A DNA stretch of 27,225 nt from Bondarzewia mesenterica (GCA_004802705.1 SGPL01000448.1:1-27225), one strand, 5' to 3'; positions 1 through 10,040 are shown, counted from the first letter of the stretch. Numbers and translations are program-made. Notes: generated by a model not told the origin, from the letters alone.

Positions 1-2131
1 CATTGGTGGTGTCCACATTGCTACCATTGCTATTATTGCCACTGTCGATGGATGGGCCTGCTTGCTCCTATGCTGACTGACCACCCGCCACTACCTCGAG
101 CAGCCTGACATAGTGCATCAAGTCCTCGATGTGCATGCCATGATCTGCCTCCATCATCGTCTGCTGCTATCTCACCTGGTCAACTAACTCTCTCATAAAA
201 TCAAACATGCTCTAAAGCTTGTTGATGACCTCTATGGGGTCCACATCAGCATTGGGTTGTGGGGCCTTGGTAGGGGTGGTGGGAGCAGCAGGAATGGCAG
301 GGGCAGTAGTGGGGCCTGTGGGGATGGTGAGATTAATAATGGCAGCAGGAATGGTGGGGGCGACAAGAATGGCGAGGGCAGGAAGAACGGTAAGGGTGGC
401 AGGAATGGCAGGCATAGTAGGGACAGTAGGGGCAGAGGGGACAGTGGGGATAGATACATCAGAGGTGGCTGAATTCACCTCTATCCTATCATCCCTCAGT
501 GACCTTGTTGCTGACTAATCTAGCTGAGTGAATCCCCAGGTGGAGATCATGACCTCCACTGCTCAAATCCATTAGAATCATGAATAAAACAAATAAGAAT
601 TAAGTAACTCACCCTTCATCGACTTTGCCAACCTCCGCAATGGTGGCGATGCTCCTGTCTTCGACCTCTTTTTATATATGGAATGCCCATGCCACTCACA
701 GATAACTACCTTGTGTGTCGCCAGTGTGGTCAATGGTGCAGTCAGTAGTGCAGTAACCTTTACAGCCTGCACACTTCATCGGTGAGAGTAGCTCAGTCCA
801 GCCTTTGGTGATGAGGGGATGGCAGCAGCATCTGTATCGGTGACCAATAATGGGGCAAGATGCCTTCCCTCCTCCCTTGTCTGCTGCGACTGGGTGACTG
901 ACTTTGAACACTTCACCTTGCTTCCATGGCACATCTCATATGCCACGTGCGTGGTGAAGTGGCACTTCTACTTCAGCCACGTGCACCTGGCACAGGGGCC
1001 TGAGGGGTCAATGACATCCTCATTCTCACCTTGGTGAGCGAGTCTCACTTATTTTGCCTTGCTCAGTGCCCATCCCTGCGGCACATCCTTGGTGATCTCC
1101 TATGTTGAGTTAGTGGATGCACGTAGTAATGGGTTAGGCTCACTCACCTTCCTCTTCACCAGAGCCAACTCATCTTCCTCATCCTCATCTCACTGAGCAG
1201 GTCTCATCTGCCTCACTCTGCTTGCTGGTCACCTCAGCACTGATAGTGATTGAATTATCACCTTCTGCATTCAGTTAGTGTCTGTGCTCGTCCATTACCT
1301 TGTCATACTCACCTTTTTCCTTGGTGGGGCCTCCTTCTCCTCCTTCTTCATTGTCTCTACCATCTCCAAACTCTTCATCAACCATATCTACCACTGCTTT
1401 GTCCCCACCACTGCTGTTGCCACCTCCCCACCTCCAACCACCTTCCTCTTCCCTTTGTCCACCTTAGCATCCACCACCCGTGCCTCAGTCTCTACTGCCA
1501 TCACCATGCTCTCCTTGCCAGACCCTCCCCCACCCATCTGCCTCACCACTGACTTCTTCACCTCGATGATCTCAACAGCAGATGACTGGCTAACTCCTAA
1601 TGGACTGGTGTCCATCTCTATCTTAGGCAGATCAGTAGTGAGGGGGAGGGGAGACATGGGGATGGGTGCTGGATGAGCTAAAATGTTGTCAGTATATGGT
1701 AGATAGAAAATATAATGAATTGTGTACCTGCCTGCCACTACAAACCACCCAGCTCTTTTGGTAGCTCTGGCATCATCACCTGCCCATCATACTAGTTGCT
1801 CCCCAGCACACGTGGATTGTCAGACCAAATTATCTTATAGACAACATCATGCTAGCTATGCAGAGTGAGCTTGATCACAGTAGCCATGTTGATGGTGAGG
1901 TAGAGGATGTGGATGGAGATGCCTTCAATGGATGCACTCCTCTGATCTTCAATCCCTAATGCCTGTGTTCGAACAGTTAGCGAGTGTAAATGAATGAAAA
2001 GAAAGCCAACTTACTACCTCCTTCACAAATACCTTTCTGAAGTTGGCCTTACCAACTGTCGAAGTCTTGTGAGCAGCAAGAGCCACCGAGATGCAGGCAG
2101 TGACATGGTAGACTCTCTCTTAGTGGGACAT
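1..2131 (-). pseudogene. Decayed cysteine-cluster / coiled-coil protein gene, running off the left edge
   Basis: Seen: reading leftward from an ATG at 2131-2129 (M-S-H-stop-E-R-V-Y), coding-like runs are separated by GT...AG introns at about 2014-1973 and 1727-1678. The order is a short N-terminal exon, a conserved-looking exon (about 1972-1728, with the run YKIIWSDNPRVLG), a Lys/Glu/Val-rich acidic-basic stretch (1677-1150), a cysteine cluster at 994-900 (CARC, then KCH, then MCHGSKVKCSKS), a Pro/Thr/Ala-rich segment (478-212) and a Leu/Met heptad-like helix (about 211-85). Many in-frame TAG and TGA codons interrupt it, several where Gln or Trp would fit. Known: short C-x2-C...C...C clusters followed by coiled coils are common in multicopy mushroom proteins of unknown role. 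Inferred: a pseudogene of a possible DNA- or RNA-binding protein. The 21916-23451 relic has the same architecture. The 3' end is not in the window. Confidence 0.55.
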
Positions 2132-2439
2132 GAAAGGTAAGTAAAGTGGCTGCTGATTTGAGTGGTAGAGGGATGGAATGGTGATATCAGAAAGACAAAG
2201 AGTCAAGTGGCACCATCACTGCCCTTAATACCCAGCCACTGTTGACATGTATTTGCACATTGGCATGCCTCAGCATCCACTTACCTCACCAACTCCTTCA
2301 TATTTCTGCCACCATCAGTGCCGATGGGTATCACCTTTGATTTCTCTTATTTACCTCCTCTTTCTCTGCTTTCTTTCATCGAGTACCCCATTTCAAAACT
2401 GTCTTGTTATTCAAAGTATGTATACTGTTTTTTTGGTTG

Positions 2440-3294
2440 CGTTCACCTCTTATACTAGCCCTCAGTACACCTCGATGATCAGGCACTCCAAGAGGCCTTG
2501 ATGGCTGGCTTCGATTCTGATATGCTCTTTTTTATTTTTTTGTTTTCATTTTAACAATGCCGTGCACACCACTCGGTGATCGTGACCTTAGATGATAATC
2601 ATATGAGTGATGATGCCCTCACTGATGGCACACAATCCAATCCCACTCAGGCTCATGCCCCCACCAGCCATACTGATAGCTATGCATTCAGTGATGATGA
2701 GATCTACTCTTTACTCGATGTGTGCACTCTTTGACTCTTGGGATGAATCTATAACTGACTTTGAATCTCTTTAGCCAATGAGTTCAGTCAGTACATCTCT
2801 GAACTTTCACTATGTGTACTGACAATTTCTACTTAGATTCTGATGATGACTTGTAAATGTCGCCTATACCTGAACTCTCGGCAGAGTTAGCATTTAGTGC
2901 ATCAGCGCCGATTGCTGCTCAATTGGTGGTCGGTCAGTCAGTGGTCAATCAATCAGTTGCTGCTCAGTCAGCAGTCAGTATGTTGGTAGTCAGTACATCA
3001 GCAGTCAGTACGTCAGTGGTCAGTATGTCGGTGGTCAGTATGTCAGTGGTCGATCACTCAGTTATCGGTGAGTCTGAGCTATCACAACAGAGAATGGCAG
3101 GTGAGTCCACTTATTCATGTTTCTTCCTTGCTCCTCATAGGATGGCAGTTAGACAAGATACATATACAACTATGGGCTCACCGCTGAGCGACCCTCTTTT
3201 AGCAGCTCATGATGAGTTGAACGTCCTATGTGAGATTCTGAGCTATCAACAGCAAGTGGTGGACAGGTTGGAGAGAATGAGAAGGATGTTGTAG
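2440..3294 (+). pseudogene. Decayed gene with pentapeptide repeats and a C-terminal coiled coil
   Basis: Not recognised. Seen: a short exon-like run at about 2470-2525 (LDDQALQEALMAGFDSD), a T-rich gap that may be an intron, an acidic Ser/Asp-rich run at 2575-2730 (ending SDDEIYSLLDV), then an open stretch from 2857 to a TAG at 3292-3294. The last part holds nine 15-bp repeats coding for V-V-x-x-S pentapeptides. A candidate intron lies at 3101-3140 (GTGAGT...CATAG). The final residues form an amphipathic helix (ELNVLCEILSYQQQVVDRLE) like the ends of the other coiled-coil relics here. Reading through the candidate intron keeps the coiled-coil frame, whereas splicing breaks it, so the intron or the frame has decayed. 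Inferred: remnant of a lineage-specific fungal protein. The start is uncertain. Confidence 0.4.
2926..3060 (+). repeat. Nine tandem 15-bp repeats (coding minisatellite)
   Basis: Nine contiguous 15-bp units of the form GTGGTCAGTATGTCA. Each codes for V/A-V-x-x-S when read from 2926. Units differ mainly by transitions. The period is a multiple of three, so the reading frame stays open across the array. Confidence 0.85.
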
Positions 3295-3371
3295 TGTTAT
3301 AATTGGAAAATTAGATAGTGTTGATACACTGGCTGAGCCATATATACTGATTGAATATCTTATTGAATTCT

Positions 3372-3920
3372 AGTAGGCCCACCTATCTCTGATGCTTGAT
3401 GAGTGGCCAAGCAATATATTTTATTATGCTGGGCCCAACTGTCTCAGTCGCTCACTAGCAAGCCAAGCATTGTATTTTATTGTGCTGGGCCCAACCATCT
3501 CAGATGCTCACCAAGGACCCAAGCATTGTCTTCTATTATGTTGGGCCCAACTATCTCAGATGCTCATCAAGGACCCAAGCAATATATTTTATTCTGCTGG
3601 GCCCAACCATCTCAAATAGTCACTGATAATCACCGAGCTATTTTTCATGTTGGTCAGCCCAACTGTCTCAGATGGTCACTAATAATTACCAAGCTATTTT
3701 TTTATGTTAGTCAACCCAACCATCTCAGACGGTCACTGACAATTGCTAAGTTATTTTTCATATTGATCGGCGCAACCATCTAAGACAGTCTCAGCAAGAT
3801 GCTGGGCTCAACTGTCTTAGACTATCTCAGCGAGATGTTGGGCCCAACCATATAAAACATCAGCGAGTGGCCAGTTGGGCCCAAGTCCACTGGATCGTCT
3901 CAGTCGCTGAAAATGCACGT
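3372..3920. repeat. Two-period minisatellite with a TGGGCCCAAC core (56 bp, then 36 bp)
   Basis: The GCCC of the core falls at 3377, 3433, 3489, 3545, 3601, 3657, about 3714 and 3770, giving a 56-bp period with one 1-bp slip. It then falls at 3806, 3842 and 3879, giving a 36-37-bp period. All units keep a core like TGGGCCCAACCATCTCAGA. The long units add a block such as CAAGCAATATATTTTATT; the short units lose it. Since 56 is not a multiple of three, open frames crossing the array are incidental. Confidence 0.88.
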
Positions 3921-3929
3921 TCAGCCAGA

Positions 3930-4310
3930 CCGTCTTAGACAGTAGTAAGGGACTGAATAGGCTCATCACTGACACTCCCGTGGTTGCTGAGGGTGCGACA
4001 GTTGCTGATGTTTGGGTGGTCATCGATGTTATGATGGCTGCTGATGTTCTGGTGGCAGCTGACATGCAGCCTGCAAAGAGGATGTCGTGTAAGTTCTCAT
4101 ACTGCTCATTTCATGAGCATGAACCTGACCCAATGATAGTGTGTGCAAGAAAGGTAGCTAGACCGAGCATGCCCACCACCATCATGGAAGGAGTGAAGAG
4201 TAAGTCTTATGCTATATTTGAGATGCGTGTGGTGTGTTCACTTCCAGAGCAGGATCATCAAGGCCTAAGCTGAGGCCTGTGAAAAAGGGTGAAGCAATTA
4301 TCTCCCTCCT
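3930..4310 (+). pseudogene. Short exon-like fragments upstream of the ParB-like relic
   Basis: Not recognised. Possible introns have GT...AG ends at 4090-4138 (GTAAGTTCTC...ATGATAG) and 4200-4247 (GTAAGTC...TTCCAG). Coding-like bits between them include a Val/Ala/Asp-rich run at about 3980-4085 and a basic run near 4253-4300 (RPKLRPVKKGEAI). These could be the tail of a small gene or 5' exons of the next one. No domain is visible. Confidence 0.22.
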
Positions 4311-4423
4311 CTGCCTTTTTTACTCATTGATATATTGTACACATTGTTGAATCGAATCAAAATTATGATGCTGATTTGGGATTATAATGAATGACACTTG
4401 AACATCTGCTATCATAGACCATT

Positions 4424-4630
4424 GAATTGAGTATGGTGCACTGTACTCGATTTAATTCATTTGGTGTGGCCCAAGTCGATATGTGATGCCATGTATGGAC
4501 TAAATTGAGTATAATGCACCGTACTCGATTCTCCTCACTGTGATGCAGAAGAATGACATTTACCATCAACTCAATCACTGTTTGACTTCAGATATTGTAT
4601 GTATCGAGTACGGCGAGCTGAACTTGATTC
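4424..4630. repeat. Palindromic 30-mer cluster 1 (three copies)
   Basis: Copies lie at 4424-4453, 4502-4531 and 4601-4630 (the last degenerate). Consensus halves are GAATTGAGTACGGTG and CACCGTACTCGATTC. They are reverse complements apart from a T/C choice at position 5, so the 30-mer folds on itself with no spacer. This cluster lies in non-coding sequence just before the ParB-like relic. A possible acceptor (CTGCAG) follows at 4640-4645, but a matching donor is not certain. Confidence 0.82.
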
Positions 4631-5510
4631 CAATGAAAACTGCAGTCATCTTCATTCAGAATGTCAAGTCACATGATCATCCATGGAGATAATACTGCCT
4701 CATGGTGACAATGAGTCGATTTGTTCATGCTTCCGACAGCAGGTCTTTGTTTTTTTTTGTTCCTACCCTCACCACTTATACATTCTATTTCTTTCAACAG
4801 CAATAGCCCCCAAGCGGACAACCAAAGTGGTGAGTAGGAGGGACAGGATACTTATGCTTATATAAGCTAACTGTCAATCACGCAAGTGATCGAAGAGCTG
4901 TCATTTGCGCCAGTGGTGGACGTGCAGCTAGAGGAAGTCATGGTGATAGCGGAGGACAAGCAGCTGGAGAGCACTGTGCAAAGAGGGTTTTTGGGGTATG
5001 TGAAGATGAGTTTGGACAAGGAGAAGGGGATGGTGGTGAAGTATGAGACGTGAAATGCATGACCGATTGATACTCACCAGTCAAAGATGCTTCTGTTGAG
5101 TCTGCAGGAGAGTGGGATTTGCTGATATCACCACCCCATCCTGATCATCATTCTGCATGTGCACGTGAAACTGGAATCCTTGCAGCTGATGTGGGAGGAG
5201 AGGGAGAATATCCATGCAATTGAGTGGACAGCTGAGGGCAAGGCAGTAGGGGTGGTGTGCATAACAGGGGGGCAGCACAGGAAGGATGCGTTGAGACAGT
5301 GGGCAACTTCCTTGGATGCTGATAGACAAGTGATCAAGGAGAAGTTGGAGGATATCAAGCAGGAGCTGAAAGGAGTGGAATAGTCACTGGTGGATGATCT
5401 GCTGTGAACGGGAGCCTTACTGGACCTTCAGAGGAAACACATATTTTATTAGATGGTTGCGATATATGATGCTGGTACGTGATCATTGCTTATGTGCAGG
5501 TATATAGGTG

Positions 5511-5575
5511 GAATCGAGTGTATCATGCTATATGCGATTCTATGAGAATTGGGTGCGGTGCACTGCACTTGATTC
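5511..5575. repeat. Palindromic 30-mer cluster 2 (two copies, inside an intron)
   Basis: Copies at 5511-5540 (degenerate) and 5546-5575 lie in the predicted intron 5475-5608 (GTACGT...TTGCAG) of the ParB-like relic. The second copy reads GAATTGGGTGCGGTG then CACTGCACTTGATTC. The two copies are 5 bp apart. Confidence 0.8.
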
Positions 5576-6539
5576 CATTCATCTGCGAGATACTGATTTG
5601 AATTGCAGATGTCATCTTGAAGGATGAAGTAGAGCTTGCGCTGTATCTGTTACACAATGACAGGTCATTTGAGTATGCGGAAGCAGCAGATGAAGGCTTC
5701 TCTGCCAACATCAGATGATTGATTGACACAGAGGCGAAGAACAATGAGACTGTCTTCAAGAACAAGTTAAAGGCTGTGTGCATGCATTTGGAAAAGAACT
5801 CGCGTGCAAAGAGTCTCATTCAGAATGAGGACATGTGCAAGTTCATGATGGAAATCTATCAGTTGCTGTACTTTCAAATGCTGGACCTCTTCACAATGCA
5901 GTAGATGGATGACAACCTTCAGAATATCTGGAGATCGGTAAGGGTGACACTGCGCCTGTATTATCATGCTGATCATGATCCTATAGATGTTCATCAGCAT
6001 CATGTAGACTGGTTTCCATGCGCTGAAGAACATGGTGCATGATAGGCCATTCTTGGAGATAGCAGAGGTAGTTCTGTACGAGAAGTTGGTGCAGAAGTGA
6101 GTGAAGGGCAGTTTGAGTGCCAATGAGAAGAAGAAGCTTAGCATGCTGGAAAGATGAGGGGATGTGATGGTCATGAGTGGCATGGTCCATCTCGACATCC
6201 TGATGTAGGATATGATGTCGGGTGTGGACTTCGTGTTCTCATCCATGATTAAGAAGAAGGACATGTGGGTTGGCTCTATAGAAGCTGGATATCTGGAGGA
6301 ATTCGTGCTGTATGCAGCTGCAGTGAGTAGGAGATTGGTGGCGAGCTGGAAAGACTGGGATAAGTCAGGTGTGGAGGGCATCACCATCGAATCTGGGCCT
6401 CTGTGCATGCGATACATTTTATATCACAGCTGGCATGCAGAGAGGCCCTACTCATTCTCGACTTGTCGGGCACTGATGATCATTAAGAACATGCTAAACT
6501 GCATGATGCATGCGATTCAAGAGGTGAGTGTTTTTTGAT

Positions 6540-6623
6540 GAATCGGGTGCGGCGCACCATACCCAATTCTAACTGATTTATAGTATACACCTAAAATTGA
6601 GTACAACGTGCCGTACTTGATTC
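6540..6623. repeat. Palindromic 30-mer cluster 3 (two copies, inside an intron)
   Basis: Copies at 6540-6569 and 6594-6623 lie in the predicted intron 6524-6661 (GTGAGT...TTACAG) of the ParB-like relic. The first copy has GGG paired with CCC where most others have GAG paired with CTC, a paired change within the stem. Confidence 0.85.
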
Positions 6624-8097
6624 TGTTCTTTCAACTAAGAATGAGACTCATTGTGTTACAGGTCTGTCAATGGATCGAACCCAAAGTCAACAATGGCATG
6701 CAGGTAAAGAATTATCATGATTGGACAGTGGTGGTGAATGACCAACTGCACAAATGAGGAAGGATCAGTGCAGGCATCTTTGACATCGATGAGGTGAGTC
6801 TGCGGCATGCCTCGATTGAGAATAATTCCCTAACAGTGACATGCAGTTTTGGACTCACCTCTTCACTATCCATTATCCATCGCTCACAATGCTAGAGATC
6901 AAGTGCATATACTTCAGCTGTGGTACTGATTTCCTGCATAAGGGCAGCAGGATGACCATCTTGAAATGCATTGACCAGGGCAAGGAGGTCTTCGACAACT
7001 TCATGCATGACCTATGGAGGGACCTTGATTTCCCCCCACACAAGGTCCTCATCATTACTGAAGGCACAGTCATTGCTGCTCTGAAGGTTAAGGTGGGCAA
7101 AGGGATTAAGGCAGCCTCTCTCAAAAACTTCTCTGAGAACTTAATCCAGTCACAGGGGCCCATCACCCGTGCAAACATGATGAAGCATGCAGGAGGGACT
7201 GTTGCATATTGGGGCGTGCATTGGGCAACTGTGCATGCATTCCTGATAGAGATGCTTAAGGTATTGATCGATGCACAAGAGGCCATCAAGAAGGTCATGG
7301 TTGTATCACACAAAGTGCCCACCTCGTCCTCCTCACTCGTTAAGGTGAACTTCTTCTGGAATGAGATCTTTATCAAGAAGCTCCGTGCCACATATCGTGT
7401 GAAAGTCAATGAGCCTGTGATGGATGTGGGCAAAATCCAGAAGATGCTGATCGAACTGGAGAAATCGGCGGATGATCACGCAGAGATCTAGTTCATCATC
7501 TAGTGGGTGAAAATGTGCCATCTCTCTGTCGTTGACCCCAAGGCATGCATGAACAAATGCTTAATCATGTCGACTGTGCATGAGACATTGAAGTCACTGG
7601 TCTGGGTGAGCAAAGTATAATGTGTTGTATGTTGGGTGTGTTGACTATTCTCGCATCGCAGAGCCTCGATATGAATGGTGTGCGAAAGCAATATTGGCTG
7701 GCATCTGGTCAAGAGGTCTTCAACTTCAGCTCAAACTACATCTCGAGGTCCTACTCCTTTGCACTGCACAAGTACCCAGCCAATCTGCAGTCAGTCACTG
7801 CTTATAATGCAGTTTTCGATGAGTCCTCCTATAATGTCAACCTGCTTCTAATTCTCATATCTCTGGTTCTCAAATGAGGACATGGATGTCGATGATGAGG
7901 CTAATGATGAAGATCAGGAGATGGAGGAGGAGGTTGGTGCAGGCAGTGACAACAATGTTGAGTCTTTCATCACTAACAGCCATGAACCGACTGGTGCTGA
8001 CCTCATGGATATAATTGAGCCAGTCATGGCACCCAAGGAGGCATTGCTGACAATCAAAGAAGCATTACCGATGATGATGAGCACCCCTGCTCCCTAA

Positions 8098-9115
8098 CCT
8101 GGGAGACTACTATTGTTGTCCCTTTGTTTCATGTCCCAAGACTTCATCATTCCCATCCTGTTGCGATATCTTGTGATCTCTTCTGACTTTTTGTGATCTT
8201 TTGTGATCTCTTCTCAGCTTGGCTGCTTTAACCTCTGATCACGAGACTATTCTTCGTCAATGCTCCAGACCTTCTTTATGTGTTAGACTTCCATGATTGA
8301 TGATGCCGAGCAGCACTCAAGCTCATCCATTCAGCTTGATGGCTTTTGGTATCATCGGCTGACCCTCTGCGATGTCACCTGCATCCCATTCCGATCTGAT
8401 ATCATGCGAAGCACGTGCTCCTCCATTCCATTGTTTTATCGCATGTTATTTCTAGGAGACTTCACAGGGTGCCTATCAGATTCACCAGATTACCTTTTTA
8501 CCTTTCAATCTCATATGCTTTTGCTTTCCTTCGAACTGATGCTGGATTACTGGTTACTGAATCTTCTTGTTCTTATTTTTCATTCTATTCTTCCTGCTCT
8601 GACTTTGCCCTTGTTTGCTCATTTTCTACCTTCATCATATCATGTTTGCTATATCTTTTGGTCTTCCTTCTCCACTCCCCACTCAATATATAAGCTATGA
8701 TATATCTCTGCAAAATATCAGATCAGTCTCTGGACTTCAGACCTCATTTCACCTGTGTGAACTGCGACTGTGACCTGCAACCTGCGACTTTGACTTGCGA
8801 CTTTGACTTTGACTTTGCTGTGACTTACTACTACCTTCGACATTGCTCATCTACCTTTAAACACCATGCTTCATCTCTATATCCTATCCATCCTCCTACT
8901 CTATAACATCTCGGACCTTTGACCCAAATATTGCACTGACTTTGCACCTTTATCAGGACATCACTCCAATATTGCACTTGATCGCACGCTCTCATTCATC
9001 TTTTGTACCCATCTACTCACACACCTGTCTCTTCACAGCAGACATCTACTCGACTCATCCTCTTGCACATCACCTGTGGTGTCTTTTGGGGTGTTGTTTC
9101 TCCTTTAGGGGCATC
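8098..9115. other. Intergenic, pyrimidine-rich stretch
   Basis: No convincing gene. It contains short repeats of TTGTGATCT (8160-8215), a CT-rich stretch (8400-8680), a TATA-like CAATATATAAGC at 8684-8695 and a (GACTTT)n-like tract at 8757-8826. CT-rich DNA before a start is usual for fungal promoters, so this may be the promoter region of the small gene starting at 9116. Confidence 0.4.
8757..8826. repeat. Imperfect GACTTT / TGCGACT simple repeat
   Basis: Repeated hexamer-like units (TGCGACTTTGACT, then GACTTTGACTTTGCTGTGACTT) in an intergenic pyrimidine-rich stretch. Confidence 0.65.
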
Positions 9116-9746
9116 ATGAGTATATCAATGATCGAAGAGGATGAGGCTGCAATAGACACGTCAAAGCTGATGGAGAACAATGATCTCATCAGCAAGTTCG
9201 ACCACTTAGAGTTGAACCAGGGTGACATAGAGGTTGACCCTATTGAGGAATCTGTGGATCCTCCTGGTGCTCGTTGATGAGATTGACAAGATGATAGAGG
9301 CTATCAAGGATCTCATCGAGGATCTCATCAGTAAGACAACCTCTTACTCATCTGAATTGAGTACGGCGTGCCGTACTCAATTCTACATATAATGTCTGAA
9401 CCATAAATGAATTGGGTGCAGTACACCATACTCGATTTAACAGATTATTTCACAAAATTAGGTACAGTGCGCCATAGTCGAGTCCTCATGCTCATTCTCC
9501 ATGTACACCATCCACTGACGCAAAGTCATTTCTGTAGATGATGGCGGACAGGGATCTGCTCTGAAATGTGAGTTTGACCACATGACATTCTGACTCGCTC
9601 ACTGACATACTCTTCAGCTGCATTTGAACAGGCATCTCTTCTGCCTCTCATGGACAGTATGTGCATCACATTATGTTTATTTTTATTATTTTCACATTTG
9701 TCTCAGCCAAATCATCATCAGCAGCTTTCATGGGTAAGTATCATTC
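9116..9746 (+). pseudogene. Small multi-exon gene relic with acidic N-terminus and short helix
   Basis: Not recognised. ATG at 9116 opens an acidic stretch (MSISMIEEDEAAID..., then ISKFDHLELNQGDIEVDPIE) to TGA at 9275-9277. A +1 shift gives LVDEIDKMIEAIKDLIEDLI, an amphipathic helix, ending at a donor (GTAAGA) at 9331. The intron 9331-9537 carries three palindromic 30-mers. Tiny exon-like pieces follow: 9538-9568, then one after CTTCAG near 9618 (AFEQASLLPLMDS), then one after CTCAG near 9708 (KSSSAAFMG) before GTAAGTA near 9734. Exon and intron ends look canonical although the frame is broken. It could be a short coiled-coil protein or the 5' part of a longer lost gene. Confidence 0.4.
9354..9484. 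repeat. Palindromic 30-mer cluster 4 (three copies, inside an intron)
   Basis: Copies at 9354-9383, 9409-9438 and 9455-9484 lie in the predicted intron 9331-9537 of the small gene relic. The first is a near-perfect palindrome: GAATTGAGTACGGC, then GT, then GCCGTACTCAATTC, with all 14 pairs intact. The third is the most decayed. Confidence 0.87.
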
Positions 9747-10000
9747 CTTGTATCACTCATCTAACTGGATTAACTCCGATAATAGACCTCTATTGCTAGG
9801 TGCTGATTGGTTGTCATTTGGTTGTCATTTTTGCCCCCAAAAGGCTATATTGTGGTTTTCAACCACCATGACATCCGATCGACAACTCCAATTGACACCC
9901 CGTTGATTCACCACATCCCAATTAACACCTCCGATTCATGCCCAATTGACACCCATGACACCCCGCTGCTCACTGTCTGCCACTCATGACCTTGTAGTTT
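9747..10000. other. Non-coding lead-in with CAATTGACACC-type short repeats
   Basis: No gene seen. At about 9888-9970, variants of CCAATTGACACCC recur several times and lead into the minisatellite-like DNA that follows. Confidence 0.35.
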
Positions 10001-10040
10001 AGGGGCAGAGGTGCACGCATCAGCATGCACCTCTGCCCTT
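10001..10040. repeat. Inverted repeat / hairpin
   Basis: The left arm AGGGGCAGAGGTGCA (10001-10015) and right arm TGCACCTCTGCCCTT (10026-10040) are reverse complements at 14 of 15 positions, around a 10-nt loop. It sits at the left edge of the 66-bp minisatellite. Confidence 0.8.

Larger units (their letters stand above)
4801..8097 (+). pseudogene. Decayed multi-exon gene with a ParB/sulfiredoxin-like (GGQHR) domain
   Basis: Seen: the start region reads I-A-P-K-R at 4803, where ATG may have become ATA. From about 4890 one frame runs to 5474 with several stops and contains stop-PID (5060-5071, R-P-I-D if CGA became TGA), LQESGI, then CITGGQHRKDALRQW (GGQHR at 5267-5281) and a final MVAIYDAG. 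Introns follow at 5475-5608, 6524-6661, 6794-6846 and 7606-7661. The exon at 6847-7491 is open for about 215 codons, and an acidic tail ends at 8097. Known: RP(L/I)...SI..G...PI followed by G-G-x-H-R is the signature of the ParB/Srx fold, and such domains occur in uncharacterised mushroom proteins. Inferred: a nucleic-acid or nucleotide-related protein. The large downstream part is not recognised. Frameshifts occur near 5990 and 7850. Confidence 0.55.

Noticed and set aside
219..518. Gly/Ala/Val-rich plus-strand open frame
   Set aside because: Antisense to the Pro/Thr/Ala-rich part of the minus-strand relic; low complexity explains the open frame.
3403..3783. Open frames across the 56-bp array
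   Set aside because: The period is not a multiple of three, the same repeat is read in different frames, and the products are only repeat translations.
5767..6417. 216-codon open frame on the minus strand
   Set aside because: It lies antisense to plus-strand exons of the ParB-like relic that show splice sites and coherent protein runs; its His/Met/Ser-rich product looks like a shadow.
6873..7433. 186-codon open frame on the minus strand
   Set aside because: Exactly opposite the long open plus-strand exon 6847-7491, which has splice signals and better composition.
4424..9484. The 30-mer palindromes as bacterial-type terminators or REP elements
   Set aside because: No loop or T-tract, location within spliceosomal introns, and fungal gene context.
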